Positions 32,556 to 44,924 are shown, numbered from the stretch's first letter. The stretch is DNA of 64,000 bases from Diabrotica undecimpunctata (GCF_040954645.1 NC_092808.1:86435389-86499388), one strand, 5' to 3'. Notes: generated from the letters alone by a model not told the origin. Numbers and translations: made by a program.

Positions 32556-34502
32556 ATGGCAGACCGAATGACTTTAAGAAATGGAAAAGAAGTCGTACCG
32601 AAAGAGAGTAAAGGAGAACAGGTGTTAGAACAGGAACAACAGGATATACAGGTAGATAAAGAAAGCAGAGGAGGATCAGGAGAAGTTGTAGTATATTTAG
32701 AGCAAGGCATACAAGAAGCAGGACAAGGTGATAGATAGGGAAGTCTAACAGATAGTTTGAGAGAGGAGTTGGATGAGACAGTGAGAGATAGACGTGATGA
32801 AAGTGAAGATGAAAGTAGAGTGCAGGAGGAGAGACGCAGGGAAGGAGATGTTGGAGAGTCAGGGATGACACAGAGGGATATGAGGCAAATAATGCGGATG
32901 CTACAACAGATGGATCATAATTATGCATATCATAATTAGGGGGGATATGCACAAAATGGATAGTAATATTAACAATATTAGGGGGGATATGAACAAAATG
33001 GAAAATAATATTAAATTAGAACTTAGGGGAGAGTTAATTAAAATGAGGGAAGAAATCAAAGAAGAAGTGAAGATAGTCAGGGAAGAGATGCTACACATTA
33101 CCCAAGGTACCCAAGGTTTAGAAGAGAAAGTAGAACAGGTCAGAGGAGAAAGTGAGAATTTTAAGAGGAATGTACAGGAGGAGATATCCAGAGAAAAGGC
33201 CATAATTAGAGCGGAAATAGGACAGGAAATTGGGAGCAGATTTGTAGAGTTGGGAACATCCATTCAAGAGAATTTACCAAGGGAAATAAACAAAGAAGTT
33301 AATAAGCAGAATAAAGAGATTGTTAGGGAGGTAGAAAGTGTTAAAAGCAAACTCAGGATCATGAGGAAAAACTTACCATTATCAAAAACAATATAAAGAT
33401 GGGATTGCAGAATTTGGAACTGGAAATGGGTAGGCATGCAAATCAGGCAGAAAAGGGAGATAGAGTATTACAGGGACAAGTTGAGGAATTGAGAGAGAAA
33501 TTTAAAAATGCAAGTGAGGAGATTCGGCGTTTGGAATCAAATCTAGGAGAAACAAGGGGAGTGAGTACTGTGATGCCGAGTTATAATGATGGGGGAATTA
33601 AGTTTGACGGAAACCTGAATCACTTACATCCTAGAATATTTGTAGATATCATCAAAAATAAGGTAAATAATGTAAGGGATCCGATAGAAATGAAATTGAA
33701 TATTCGAAACATGTTAGTGGGCATGCCATTATTATGGTTTTACAATAATGAAAATTCCATAAATAATGTGCAGGAATTTGAGGCAAAGTTTATTAACTAT
33801 TTTTGGGGAGAAAACCAACAGGCTAGTTTCAGGGAGAGGTTGTATTTTGGGAAATTCAATTATGAAAAAAGTACCAACTACAATCTGTACGCAATGCAGT
33901 TATTCCAGACAGCACAATACTTAGAACCGGCTATGCGAGAAGAGGAGATTGTCCTATACATCGCCAGGCAATATAACCATAACATGGCGGAAACAATAGC
34001 TCTCCACAATATAAAGACGATGGAAAGTCTAACAGGATATCTTCAGAGGATTGAGAGGAGTGTAGGGACGCAGAATCGAAATGGACAAGAGCAAGGGACA
34101 TATAGGAATAACACAGCAAATAGACAGGGATATGTGAATCGAGGGAATACTTATAGGGAAAGAGAATTTGAGAGACAAAATAGAAGCAGGGATTTTACAA
34201 ATAGGGGAGAGAATATGAACAATGTCAGGAGAGATATCGGAAGATATAACTGGGAACGTAGACAAGGGAATCCAAACAATGATAGAGGGAATAACTGGAG
34301 ACAAGGAAATAACAGAGGCAATAATTGGAGAGAGAACCAGGGAAATTATCCACAGGAGATGAGAAATAGGGAAGTTTACAGAGAAGGGAATCCAAGATAT
34401 AATAGGGGGGGAAATGAGGAGAGAAGACAGGTGAATGTAGTTAGAACAGAGGAGAATAGGGGGGAAGCAAGTGTTGATGCAGAAGGGAGAAATTTTGTTT
34501 AG
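32556..34502 (+). pseudogene. gag: gag of Gypsy element 2, broken in three places
   Basis: ATG at 32556 (MADRMTLRNGKEV) opens an acidic N-terminus; TAG at 32736 stops it, the same frame resumes to 32939, then the frame shifts (32923-33396: long Lys/Glu coiled-coil with repeated RGDM.KM units) and shifts again (33399-34502). The last ORF holds the capsid-like part (IKFDGNLNHLHPRIFVDII, MPLLWFYNNENSINNVQEFE, FINYFWGENQQASFRERLYFGKF) and an R/G/N-rich tail with repeated WR.GNNRGNNWRE-like units. No CCHC knuckle; the basic tail may bind RNA instead. Confidence 0.75.
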
Positions 34503-34513
34503 ACCGCTCATAT

Positions 34514-34951
34514 GTGCATAATATTGTCTACTTATCAAAGTATAAACATCCAAGGGAGTTTATTAGAGATACTGGGGAATTAAATAAAAATAATAACACT
34601 AATACTTTAAAGTTTATTGAAGGGTACATACAAGATTCAGTATACAAGTTATTATTAGATACAAGTTCAGAAGTAACTCTAATCAACAAAAACATTGTAA
34701 ATAGTTTAAATAAGGACAATATTATGGTGTTAAAAACAAATAAATTATCATTAATAGGGGCGAATAATAAAAAATTATATAATACTAATAGTTCTATAAT
34801 CTGTAATGTAAAATTGGGAAATAAAATGTATGAAATACAAATGTTAGTGGTAGATCACTTAAATTTTGAGATAGTATTGGGAAATGATGAAATGGAAAAA
34901 CATAAAATGATTATTAACTATGTCAATCAAACTTTACAAATTGATCAATAA
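34514..34951 (+). pseudogene. pol: Retropepsin-like protease segment of Gypsy element 2
   Basis: The 145-codon frame has LLLDTSSEVTLINK (active site Asp-Thr-Ser in place of the usual Asp-Thr-Gly/Ser), then the second half VVDHLNFEIVLGNDEM, equal to the I(V)LG.D motif of retropepsins. It ends at TAA 34949-34951, next to a 79-bp tandem duplication, so it is no longer joined to the RT. Confidence 0.7.
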
Positions 34952-34960
34952 TCTATTAAA

Positions 34961-35118
34961 TTTTGTAAATTAAATAAAGAAGAGATTTTGAATAAACAAA
35001 AATTTCAGATTTGTCAAGTAAACAGTTCAGAAGTTTAAATTTTGTAAATTAAATAAAGAAGAGATTTTGAATAAACAAAAATTTCAGATTTGTCAAGTAA
35101 ACAGTTCAGAAGAAATTA
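34961..35118 (+). repeat. 79-bp tandem duplication between protease and RT
   Basis: TTTTGTAAATTAAATAAAGA starts at 34961 and again at 35040; both copies run to CAGTTCAGAAG with no difference seen. Since 79 is not a multiple of three it shifts the pol frame. The identity of the copies suggests a recent event. Confidence 0.88.
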
Positions 35119-35194
35119 TTTTAGTGCCAAAGGAACATGAAATGAAGATAAGAAGTTTGTTAAAGGAACATCAGAGGTTATTCAATAAAGAGGT

Positions 35195-36322
35195 GTGTGT
35201 GTGGCAAAACAATATGTACATAAATTGGAAATGAACAAAGAAATCAAGAATTATAAAATGAAGAAATATCCCATTCCGTACAAATTAAAGAATAAGGTGT
35301 ACCGAGAGCTGGATAAAATGCTGAGGGATGGAATAATAGAAAGAAGTAATTCTCCTTATATTAGTGCCATCACATGTGTAAGAAAAAAATCAGGAGAAAT
35401 CAGGATATGCCTGGATGCTCGTAATATCAACAGCTATACGAGAAAACAATATGAGAGTCCAATGAATGTTGAGGGTATTTTTGGAAGAATCACTAAAGCT
35501 AAAGTCTTTTCAAAGTTGGACCTTCGGCATAGCTTTTGGCTTATTCCATTAGCCAAAGAAAGCAGATGTTATACAGCATTCATGGTGGATGGTATTGTGT
35601 ACCAATTCTTTGTGGTACCATTTGGACTCCAGAGTTCATGTGCAGCACTGGTCAGAACTTTGCATTCCATTCTGAACAAATATGAAAGGTTCATTCTCCA
35701 CTACATAGACGACATCTTGGTATTTTCTGAAGATGAGTTGTCACATCAGGATCACCTAAAAACATTAATGGAGGAGTTAGAAACAGCAGGTTTAAAATTA
35801 AATTTGGAAAAATGCTCTTTTTACCAAAAAGAAGTAAAATATCTAGCATATGTGCTCAATACACAAGGAGTCAGTATGGATCCAGAAAGGATACAAACGA
35901 TTAAAGAATTTGCCACACCACATAATCTCAAAACACTCAGAGGTTTCTTAGGAATATTGAATTATTTTAAACGATTAATTCTAGACCTAAGTAGGATGGA
36001 AGTGCCACTAATAGAACTGTTAAAAAAGAACCAGAAATGGGAATGGACTCCAGAAAAAAATACAGCTTTTTTACAATTAAAACAAATTTTTACAACTAAT
36101 TTGCAAGTGTATCATCCGCAGTATGATAAGGAGTTTATACTAAGAACGGATGCATCATGTGAGAGATTAGCTGGAGTGTTGCTACAACAACAAGAAGAAA
36201 AGGAAGTTCCTATAAGTTTCGTATCTAGGGTAACCAAAGATTTTGAAAAAAGATATTCAGCAACGGAACTAGAAATGGCAAGTGTGATCTACTGTGTTAC
36301 CAAATTAAGATTTTTTTGTTAG
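35195..36322 (+). pseudogene. pol: Reverse transcriptase and start of RNase H, Gypsy element 2
   Basis: 375 codons: YPIPYKLKNKVYRELDKML, NSPYISAITCVRKK, RICLDARNINSYT, VFSKLDLRHSFWLIPL, FVVPFGLQSS, HYIDDILVFSED (Tyr170-Ile-Asp-Asp) and the connection LRGFLGILNYFKRLI. RNase H begins with ILRTDASCERLAGVLLQQ and continues to ELEMASVIYCVTKLRFF, where a run of seven T at 36310-36316 shifts the frame. The ATG at 35195 is only the first in this open frame; pol would normally be read from upstream. The position after LDL reads RHSFW instead of the usual SGYWQ-like block. Confidence 0.85.
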
Positions 36323-37698
36323 GAGCACATTTTGTATTGGAAACGGATCATTCTGCTCTGACAACTTTGTTTAAAAACAGGTTTGCCAACAACAGAATTC
36401 ATAGATGGAGCCTTTTGTTACAAGAATATGACTTCGAAATTATACATACTCCAGGCAAGTCAAACATTGGAGCAGATATACTAAGCAGAGAAGCACAACA
36501 AAGAAGTGAAGGAAGAAAATATCAAATTGGAATCAACAGAATGAAGAATGAAGAAGGGCTGTATTCGTTAGAAAGAATCTTGGAAGATCAGAGAAGATTG
36601 GAAGAAGCAGAAAAGAAGAGAGCAATCAACATCAATGGAGTATGGTGTAAGAAGTTGGAAACCATAGAAGTTTATGTCGTAATCAAAAAATTAGCAGAAG
36701 AAATCATGAGAGATCTACATGCTGAATATGGTCATATAGGGAGCAGAAAATTATGGATGTTGTTTAAGGAAAATTATTTTACAAGTAAAGATATATCCAT
36801 GGCGAAAAACATCACTAAAAGTTGTACCATTTGTCAGTTAGCAAAGAAGAAGAATTTCCACAATGTTAATGTAGCAAAATCCATAGTTGCAGAGAGACCT
36901 TTAAAATTAGTTGCTATCGATTTTGTCAGTAATTTAGCCATAAGTGAACAGGGTTGCAAAAATATTTTTATAATGATTGACATACATACAAAATTTGTAA
37001 AGTTATATCCCAGCGAAAGGACAAATGTAAAAACCGTAAAATACTATCTAGAAAAATACATAGAGGAAGTAGGTACTCCAGAAACAATTATCTTAGATCA
37101 TGCCACATATTTTGAAAGTCCAAGATTAAAAAGAGTTTGTGAAGAAAAGAAAATCCAATTAAATTTCATTAGTATCAGAAGACCCGCATCTAATCCTGCA
37201 GAAAGATACGTCAAAGAGGTGGTAAAATTCTTAAGAATTTTGTGTGCTAGACAACATTATTTATGGCAGGAAAATTTGCCACAAGTTGAAAGATTTTTAA
37301 ATGAGACACCACATGGAATCACCAAACAATGCCCATATTTCCTAATGTCTGGAAAGTATCCAGAAAGACCCTGGGAAATCAGTAATACAGGGGACATTCA
37401 AGAAGTAATGAAGAAGGTGAACCAAAATTTAATAAGAAATGCTAATCGTTATGTAAATAGAATCAATAAGAAGAGAAAGAAAAGAGTTACTTTTGAAAAA
37501 GGGGAGAAGGTACTTATCAGGTCACTACAGGTGCCTAAAAGGGATGAAAATCTGTGTGGAAAATTACTTTTGCCATTTGAAGGACCTTATGTCATTAGTA
37601 CTGAACATGGGGTAAACAGTTATGAACTAAGACATCCAGAAACTAATAAAATTAGAGGGATATTTAATATAGAGGGAATTTATAAGTATTATGAATAA
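36316..37698 (+). CDS. pol: RNase H end and integrase, Gypsy element 2
   Basis: 460 codons without a stop. The RNase H end reads FVLETDHSALTTLF and IIHTPGKSNIGADILSR. The integrase zinc finger follows (HAEYGHIGSRKL with CTICQLAK). The core has LVAIDFVSNLA, ETIILDHATYFES and SNPAERYVKEVVKF, supplying the three acidic residues, although the middle box reads LDHATYF instead of SDNGT.F. The C-terminal part (KRVTFEKGEKVLIR, FEGPYVISTEHGVNSYELRHP) is the usual Gypsy DNA/chromatin-binding tail. It inserts the cDNA. Linked to the RT ORF by a 7-base overlap in another frame, probably a mutation in the T run. Confidence 0.85.
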   Translation: MLGAHFVLETDHSALTTLFKNRFANNRIHRWSLLLQEYDFEIIHTPGKSNIGADILSREAQQRSEGRKYQIGINRMKNEEGLYSLERILEDQRRLEEAEKKRAININGVWCKKLETIEVYVVIKKLAEEIMRDLHAEYGHIGSRKLWMLFKENYFTSKDISMAKNITKSCTICQLAKKKNFHNVNVAKSIVAERPLKLVAIDFVSNLAISEQGCKNIFIMIDIHTKFVKLYPSERTNVKTVKYYLEKYIEEVGTPETIILDHATYFESPRLKRVCEEKKIQLNFISIRRPASNPAERYVKEVVKFLRILCARQHYLWQENLPQVERFLNETPHGITKQCPYFLMSGKYPERPWEISNTGDIQEVMKKVNQNLIRNANRYVNRINKKRKKRVTFEKGEKVLIRSLQVPKRDENLCGKLLLPFEGPYVISTEHGVNSYELRHPETNKIRGIFNIEGIYKYYE

Positions 37699-37699
37699 A

Positions 37700-38878
37700 C
37701 ATACAAGGGTAGGCAATATTATGACGAATTTGGTATTATAAGATATAAGTTTTGAAAATAGAAGGATAATTAATAAATAAGCATATCTTGAGATAAATTT
37801 GATAATTAAATAATTTATTAGGAACAGATGTACAGAATAATGATGAATTTATATAAACAAAAAAGGTTGATTTATTTTCAAGTAGATTTATAGGAGTTAC
37901 AAGTATAAATAAATGAGCAAAATACTATGGACAAATCGATATTTTGTAGAAATTGGGAAATAGGAAATATTATAATGATAAATAGTATATGCGAAAATAA
38001 GATGAAAAATAGAATTATATGAAATATTGAAATATGAAATATAGAGAGTTATATGTAGAGATGATGAAATGAATATTATATGCGGATATAAAAAGAATAA
38101 ATAATAATGCGGCAATGAATAAAGATACTGAAATAGTATATGAAATAGTATATAGGGCAACAATTATAAGAATTTCTACGAAAATAGTACAAGAAATAAA
38201 TAGTACAGGAAAAGAAGTAAAGAAATTGGGAAAGTACTTGGAAATTTGATTCTGAAGTTGATATAATTAGTGAAAGATTTGTAGATTTTGTTTGGAGAAT
38301 TCTGTATTTGTCATAGAGTAAATTATAAAAAAAAATATTCAAAAGATATGCTTATTAATAAAAGTCAGTTTATTGTTATGTTAATATTAATAAAATATTT
38401 AAGTTTACCGGTAAGAATTTAGATTTAGTAAGTGCTGATAGTTAGCACTGAACAAAATCCAAATTGGGGGGAAGTTGAAATGATTTCAATATGTTAAAAA
38501 GGATACAACTTAAATGGATTTTTATATGAGTTTGTTGTTCATGAATTTCATGAAGCCATCACAATGTGGGTTCGACTCTGAAATAAAAGAGAGAAAAAGA
38601 TTAGTAAATTGTTAAATAAATTAATTTTGACTTACCTGGTATAGTGTTAATAATTTCTGAATAGTATAGTTGCCTAGTGTATAGGTGAATCGTCTAAACC
38701 TTAAAAAGAACAAAAAAAGAAGAATTCTTGAAAAATATTTAAACATAGAAATTTTAAAAAAACGTCAGAAAATAAACTGTCAAGCAAGTCTGTGGGAGCT
38801 AAATTAATAGGGGTTTTGTTAAATAAGAAATTACAATGATGTGGAGATGAAAAGAATAAATTGTATTAGCATTGTAAT
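37700..38878 (+). other. A-rich 3' noncoding part of Gypsy element 2
   Basis: No plus-strand ORF and no env. A purine tract GGGGGGAAG lies at 38465-38473, but 400 bases before the 3' LTR, so it is not clearly the polypurine tract. Minus-strand ORFs here are low-complexity. Confidence 0.6.
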
Positions 38879-39376
38879 AGATTAAGTTTTATATCTAAAC
38901 ATTTTATTTTTATAAATTCCCAATTTAGATGTGATTAAAGTGATTATGAGAAATTAATGTGGATTGACAAATGTGTCAGAACAGGACAGTTTTATGGTTT
39001 AAAAAAAATAGAAGACGAAAAGAAAAAGAACGTTGGTTACTGTCAGCAACGGATAATAGGTTTTTTTTTGGGGAGGCCGACGAGGATTTTTCGACGAAGG
39101 GGAGCCCTGAAACTGTGGAATAGGTCGGGAGTTTTTTTTTAACTCGTCTAATTAGAATTTTAGTTTTTCCACAGTTTCCACAGCAGAGATATCCAGAATT
39201 TGTTCCAGAGAGTAAGAGAAACAATTTGACTTGTAAATTATTATTGGAGTACAGAAATGTCATTTAAATTGAGCTAGCTGAGGTATATATTAAATTAAAC
39301 AACGAACCACATATTTTAAAAATTACAACATTTATTATAAATAAAAATAAAATTAATAAAATACAACTTTTTCAAT
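38879..39376 (+). repeat. 3' LTR of Gypsy element 2
   Basis: 498 bases, about a dozen differences from the 5' copy. Followed by ATAAT (39377-39381). Confidence 0.85.
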
Positions 39377-39381
39377 ATAAT

Positions 39382-39520
39382 AGAAAAACAGATTCTACGT
39401 ACGCACTTTATCTTCTAGACCATTATCATTCTTTGAATGGAGAATTTTAAATTCTTTACGTTTAAAAGATCACAAGATATTTTAAACGTAACCTGTCTTT
39501 TTAATATCAATTATCATTAA
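39382..39520 (+). pseudogene. Possible continuation of the Penelope-like remnant
   Basis: Directly after the Gypsy 3' LTR the plus-strand frame reads RKTDSTYALYLLDHYHSLNGEF, similar to the end of the GIY-YIG endonuclease in Penelope-like elements (a segment of the type ...YA.HL...NHS...F..LH). It would pair with 31655-31897 as the two halves of an interrupted element. Short and uncertain. Confidence 0.4.
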
Positions 39521-40448
<928 letters not shown>

Positions 40449-40959
40449 AATATATATTTATTTATTTAATGTAATATTTAGTATTAATGAGAAAGAATTA
40501 AAATAAAGCAAAATGAATCATGCACAGGTATACCAATAGTAAGCACGTGGTGTTCGTGTGTATTAAGGTATAAAAAATGCTTATTAAAAGCTTAAAATTT
40601 TTTATTTTAAAGAAGATATTTTCGGAATTAAATCATTCCATCATCAGTTTAGTAAAAGAGAGAGTAAAAATACCAATATTAAAAAAACAAGTAAGTTAAA
40701 ATTTAAATATATAGAAATAACACGTTGGTTTTTTACTACTTACATAAAAAGTTGTTAAAAACATTTTATGACCATATAAAAACATTGGAAGGACATCCGT
40801 ATTAAAAAATAATCCTCATGGTATTCATCAAGGTAAATGCAATAGACTGTTAACTTGTTGATTATTAAAAACTGAAAATGGGGCATCTTAGATGACCCCC
40901 TGTAGCTGGTGAGGTTTTATCGACTTACAGTAAGTAAGTTGATACATGTATACATGTGT

Positions 40960-41048
40960 ACTTCATCTTCTTCTTTAGGTGCCGTGTCCGTATTCAGACG
41001 TTGGCCGTCATCATGTTTACAATTTCCCTTTTCTATCGCTTCTATCTA
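40960..41048 (-). mobile_element. LINE 3' end fragment
   Basis: TTCATCTTCTTCTTTAGGTGCCGTGTCC...GACGTTGGCCGTCATCATG is the reverse of the terminal part seen after the tails at 3.7, 24.4, 46.1 and 57.1 kb. Only the final ~90 bases are present. Confidence 0.6.
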
Positions 41049-41049
41049 T

Positions 41050-41133
41050 CGTAAAATGCTGAAAACTCAATATATGTGGTTTATGCAAGATGGTACACCA
41101 CCACATACTAGAGAGAAGGCAGTTAGAACATAC
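41050..41133 (+). pseudogene. Tc1/mariner-type transposase fragment
   Basis: The frame reads KMLKTQYMWFMQDGTPPHTR then KAVRTYLNTNK. QDG.PPH is the conserved block around the second catalytic Asp in DDE transposases of this superfamily. Cut off at the Gypsy element 3 boundary. Confidence 0.65.
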
Positions 41134-42160
41134 TTAAATACAAATAAAGTTCCTGCCTTGGTCACTATGGATCTCCAAAGGCACTCCAAATCGGCTGATA
41201 TATTCTTGGATCAACTTATTTGCAACGGTGGCGGCCTTCTGGTCTGGAAGTGCGTAAATCTCGACCCACTTAATGAAGTAATCCATTACTACCAACATGT
41301 ACTTGCCTGCATTTTCACTTTTTGGAAATGGCCCAGCGATGTCCAAAGCTATTCTTTCAAATGGGCTTCCAACATTCTATTGTCTCATAGGAGCTCTCCT
41401 TTTTCGGTAAGGCCCGTTACTCGTAGCACAAATAGTACATTTCTTATACCAGTCTTTTACGTCGTCGGAACTGTTCATCCAATAAAACCGTTCCCGAATT
41501 CGCTGAAGGGTTTTCTTTACACCAAAATGCCCTCCTGATGGACTGTCGTGTAACTGACAAAGTACTTCGGCTATTCTGTTTCTTGGGATCACCAACTGTC
41601 TTCTCTTCTCTGAACCGTCATCATTTTCCAGTACTCGTTTGAGCAAGCCATCTTTCAGGATAAATGAGTCCCACTGGGCCCAATACGCCTTAAATACTGA
41701 GCATAGGTTTGATATTTCTTGCCAAGGTGGTCGACGGTTTTCCTCTTTCCATTTTCGAATTTTCTGTATAACTGGATCTCTTTCTTGTTCTTCCCTGATC
41801 TTAGTAGGCGTCCAGTCGTCGTTGACCATCGTTGTTCTTAGCACTGCTTCTTCCTTGGATTCCGTTTTGTTGCAGTGGGAATACTCTGCTGGGCATGGCC
41901 TTCTGGAAAGAAAATCAGCGTTTCTGTGGCTAACTCCGGCCCGGTGCTCAATCTTGAAATCGTATTCTTGGAGTCGTTGGATCCATCTGGCTATCTGACC
42001 CTCTGGATTCTTAAACTGCATAAACCACTTAAGGGCAGCATGGTCGGTTTGGTCGGTAATTCCCACATTACATCCCCTAAAATTGGTGCAGTGATTAAAT
42101 GCTTTTTTAAGGTCTCAAAAGCATTTTGGCAGTCTGTATTCGAGCGGTAGTCTCTTGCTT
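41134..42160 (-). pseudogene. pol: RNase H end and integrase of Gypsy element 3, truncated
   Basis: ORF 42066-41377 has TDQTDHAALKWFMQF and HRAGVSHRNADFLSRRP (RNase H end), a linker, then the integrase zinc finger (LHDSPSGGHFGVKKTL with CTICATS). The next frame (41346-41134) has the core start MDIAGPFPKSE and IHSDQGRNF, giving the first two acidic residues. The sequence ends there, so the third residue and C-terminal domain are gone. Confidence 0.8.
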
Positions 42161-42905
42161 CCTCTGTAAGTCGCGTTAATGGCTTAGCGATATCTGCAAA
42201 CTTCTTAATAAACCTCCGGTAGTAAGTACATAGTCCAAGAAAACTTCTTACTTGATGTTTGTCCGTTGGTACTGGCCATTCCTTAATGGAATCGATTTTT
42301 CCCTTATTCCTATATCCATAAAGACTCCTTCTTTACTGACTATATGACCCAGATAATTGACTACCTTGAAATAGCTGGCACTTCTTGGGGTTTAACATCA
42401 ATCGGGCAGCTTTAAATCGATTAAAAACGTTTTCTAAATTCTTCAGATTATCTCCAAATGTCTCCTCCAAGACGATTATGTCATCTAGGTAAACCAGGCA
42501 TGTTTTCCAAGATAACCCCCTCAACACATTTTCCATAAGCCTCTCAAATGTCGCAGGAGCATTACAGAGTCCAAATGGCATAACGGTGAATTGCCATAAT
42601 CCAGATCCTGTGGTGAAGGCTGTCTTCTCTTTATCTACTGTGTCCATTTCTACCTGCCAGTATCCAGACTTCAAATCCAAAGTAGAAAACAATTTACTTC
42701 CAGCCAATGTGTCCAATGCATCGTCGATCCAAGGCAGAGGATAACTATCTTTCTTGGTAACGTTGTTCGGCAAACGGTTATCCACACAGAACCTCGTCGT
42801 TCCGTCTTTCTTCTTAACCAGGACCACCGGAGAGACCCATGGGCTCGTAGAAAATTCTATCATCCCGTCTTTCTTCATTTACTGAACAATCGTTTCGGCT
42901 TCCTC
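42161..42905 (-). pseudogene. pol: Reverse transcriptase of Gypsy element 3
   Basis: The open part (42878-42333) has FSTSPWVSPVVLVKKKDGT, FCVDNRLPNNVTKKDSYPL, KLFSTLDLKSGYWQVEMD, FTVMPFGLCNAPATFERLM and CLVYLDDIIVL (box at 42480-42491). Upstream it is joined to the protease frame after a stop near 42880; downstream, connection sequence continues in another frame. The usual DYR.LN reads DNRLPN. Confidence 0.82.
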
Positions 42906-43733
42906 TTATTTCGCCTGTGGTAATCGTCGAGCTGTTTGACGAATTGGCTTAGCATTACCAGTATCAATTTTATGCTTAACAACGGTAGTTCTTCCCGTCT
43001 TTTCTCCTTTCGGTACGAAAATATCACGATACTGCCGAAGAAATTCCCTTAATTTCCTTTTCTCCATCTGATTTAGAGACTGTCCTGCAACTGCAACCAT
43101 TTGGTCGAATTTTTCGTTAGAATTATCAGATGTTGTCGCCTGACGGATTATGGATGTCACAGGTACACAAGTTCCTACTTTTGTCTCTTTCTTGATGGTC
43201 ACTGGGTAGTCGTTGACATTGATAATTTTCACAGAAATTTCTGTAGCCGAAGTCACCAATTCCTTTCCAATTATGATTCCACGACCAACCTCATCGTCGT
43301 AGTTCGAAGGCTCCATCATAACAGGTGTCCCTTCGTCTAGAATTCCCTGTAGTCGCGCTACTATGATTGTTTCGCTTCTTGCAGGCCCGACTGTATCTTC
43401 CTTAATGGCTGCTTGCACAGTGTTGTTATTATGTGGATGAAGAAATACCTCCTCGTTGCCAAATTTGATTATCTTATTCTTAAAATCCAATTGGAATCCA
43501 TGCATATTCATTACATCCATTCCTAATATAACGTCCTCTTCGATGTCAGCAACTATAACAGTATGGACGAACTTTTCTGCTTTAATTCCCAATTGTACCT
43601 GGATTTCTCCATAAATGTTGGCATTTTCACCTGTAGCGGTCCGAAGTCGCAACCTCGTTGGTAACAGTTTCTTACGGCTGTTTATAACTGTCGGGCGTAT
43701 AATGGTTCTGGTCGCTCCGGTATGCACCAACAA
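42906..43733 (-). pseudogene. pol: Protease region of Gypsy element 3, active-site Asp changed
   Basis: 275 codons with LVHTGATRTIIRP near the start, where retropepsins have LVDTGA; the catalytic Asp reads His. The second retropepsin motif is normal (EEDVILGMDVM, near residue 70). The frame continues through the linker (GRGIIIGKELV, YRDIFVPKGEKTGRTT, KHKIDTGNAKPIRQ) to the edge of the RT. A single base change could account for Asp to His, and the copy is broken elsewhere, so this is most likely decay. Confidence 0.75.
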
Positions 43734-43999
43734 CGTATGCCTTCTACCATTTATTTCTCAATCTACATATACACTATCTTCACGACATTTTAAAGAAGCT
43801 ATTAGTATGAGAGGGTCCTTGGAAAAGTTCCGGGTCAAAGCTGTCCCCCTAAGGGCGACTCGTTCTAGTTTTCCTGATGGTGAGTTTCTTGATTTTATGG
43901 TCTTTGTTTTCCTGCATGTAATACTTTTCATCATATTAACGTGCTGGTCAAGTTTATCTCCATCTCCTTCCTCTTTTACAGTCCTAACTTTACTGTAAC

Positions 44000-44924
44000 C
44001 GCCAGAGGCCTGCGTAGCTGACTCGTATTCGAGGGCGGCAGATAAGACATCAACTCAGCTTTCAGACTTACCTCGTCTTGTGACGAGCTAATCGCAGTGT
44101 TCTCTGAATTTCATGATCACGAAGACCATCAATAAATGTTTGAACGGTCAATTTTTCCATCATGTCTTCGGGAGCTGTTGGATAAGCGATCGTACTAATC
44201 TGGCAATATCTACCTCATATTCTTGAAGAGCCTCATCTTTCTTCTCTCTTCGATTTTTAAGCTGCGACTGATATACATTCTCCAAATATTCGTGGCCATA
44301 TCGCACATTTAACCTCTTCTTAAGTTGTTCGAAATCATCCGTATCCTCTACGGCTATGGTCTGGAGCACATCTAAGGCATCTCCTCGAAGAGCGATAGTT
44401 AAGTTTACAGCCTTTTCTTTTTCAGACCATTCATTCGCTCTTGCGGCTGATTCGAACTGTTTCATGTAGTTGTTCCATAATGATTTTCCGTCGAAAGTTG
44501 GGACTTTAACATGAACAGAACCTCCACTTCCTTCAAAGTTCGGCCGTGTTTCCAACTTACATTTCGTCTCGCTTTCTTTTGTCTCTATTGTAATTGCCTT
44601 GTATCCTCTCTCTGCTGTCCCTGTTTTCTCCATCTTCCTTTCCATCTCTTTCCATATCTTTTCTTCGAAGGCCAACATATCGGCAGCAACTTGATCTTTT
44701 AACGAAGACATTCTATCGTCCAGGGCAGACATCTCAGAAGTGACTTTAGAGATTTTAGCAGAAACTTTGCTTTCCAGAGAAGAAATCTCGTTAGCAACTT
44801 TGCTTTTTAAAGAAGCGATGTCGCCGGAAACTTTGTTCTCTAATGATGCGATGTCACCAGAAACTTTTGAAATATCGCCAGAAACTTTCGCCATAAGTTC
44901 GGTTTTAGACAAAATAGATCTCAA
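44000..44924 (-). pseudogene. gag: gag of Gypsy element 3
   Basis: ORF 44924-44160 (254 codons) begins MRSILSKTELMAK and has about six heptad-like repeats of the type KVSGDIASLE/KVANEISSLE (residues 12-70), an N-terminal coiled coil. The capsid-like part has VKVPTFDGKSLWNNYMKQF, ALRGDALDVLQTI, LKKRLNVRYGHEY and YQSQLKNRREKKDEALQEY, typical of Gypsy Gag. It stops at LIQQLPKT; further gag-like codons follow in other frames to about 44000. Zinc knuckles, if once present, are lost. Confidence 0.75.

Larger units (their letters stand above)
31898..39376 (+). mobile_element. Ty3/Gypsy LTR retrotransposon, near full length, without env
   Basis: Order: 5' LTR (31898-32391), primer-binding site, gag, protease, RT/RNase H, integrase, ~1.2-kb A-rich tail, 3' LTR (38879-39376). 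ATAAT at 31893-31897 and 39377-39381 fits a 5-bp target duplication. The LTRs differ by roughly a dozen changes, so this copy is older than the errantivirus-like one. gag has one stop and two frameshifts; pol has a break in the protease-RT interval and one frameshift in RNase H. It sits inside a Penelope-like remnant. Confidence 0.88.
41134..44924 (-). mobile_element. Third Ty3/Gypsy element, truncated at both ends
   Basis: The minus strand carries gag, protease, RT, RNase H and the first part of integrase, in that order, broken into several frames. No LTR was found at either end: integrase stops within its core at about 41134, where a transposase fragment abuts, and no leader is evident beyond 44924. 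It is richer in G+C than its surroundings. Confidence 0.85.

Noticed and set aside
32491..34719. Minus-strand ORFs rich in Ser, Leu, Ile and Pro
   Set aside because: Antisense shadows of the purine-rich gag of Gypsy element 2.
37897..38342. Two minus-strand ORFs of 88 codons with Y/F/I/L-rich sequence
   Set aside because: Antisense to the A-rich 3' noncoding part of a Gypsy element; composition explains them.
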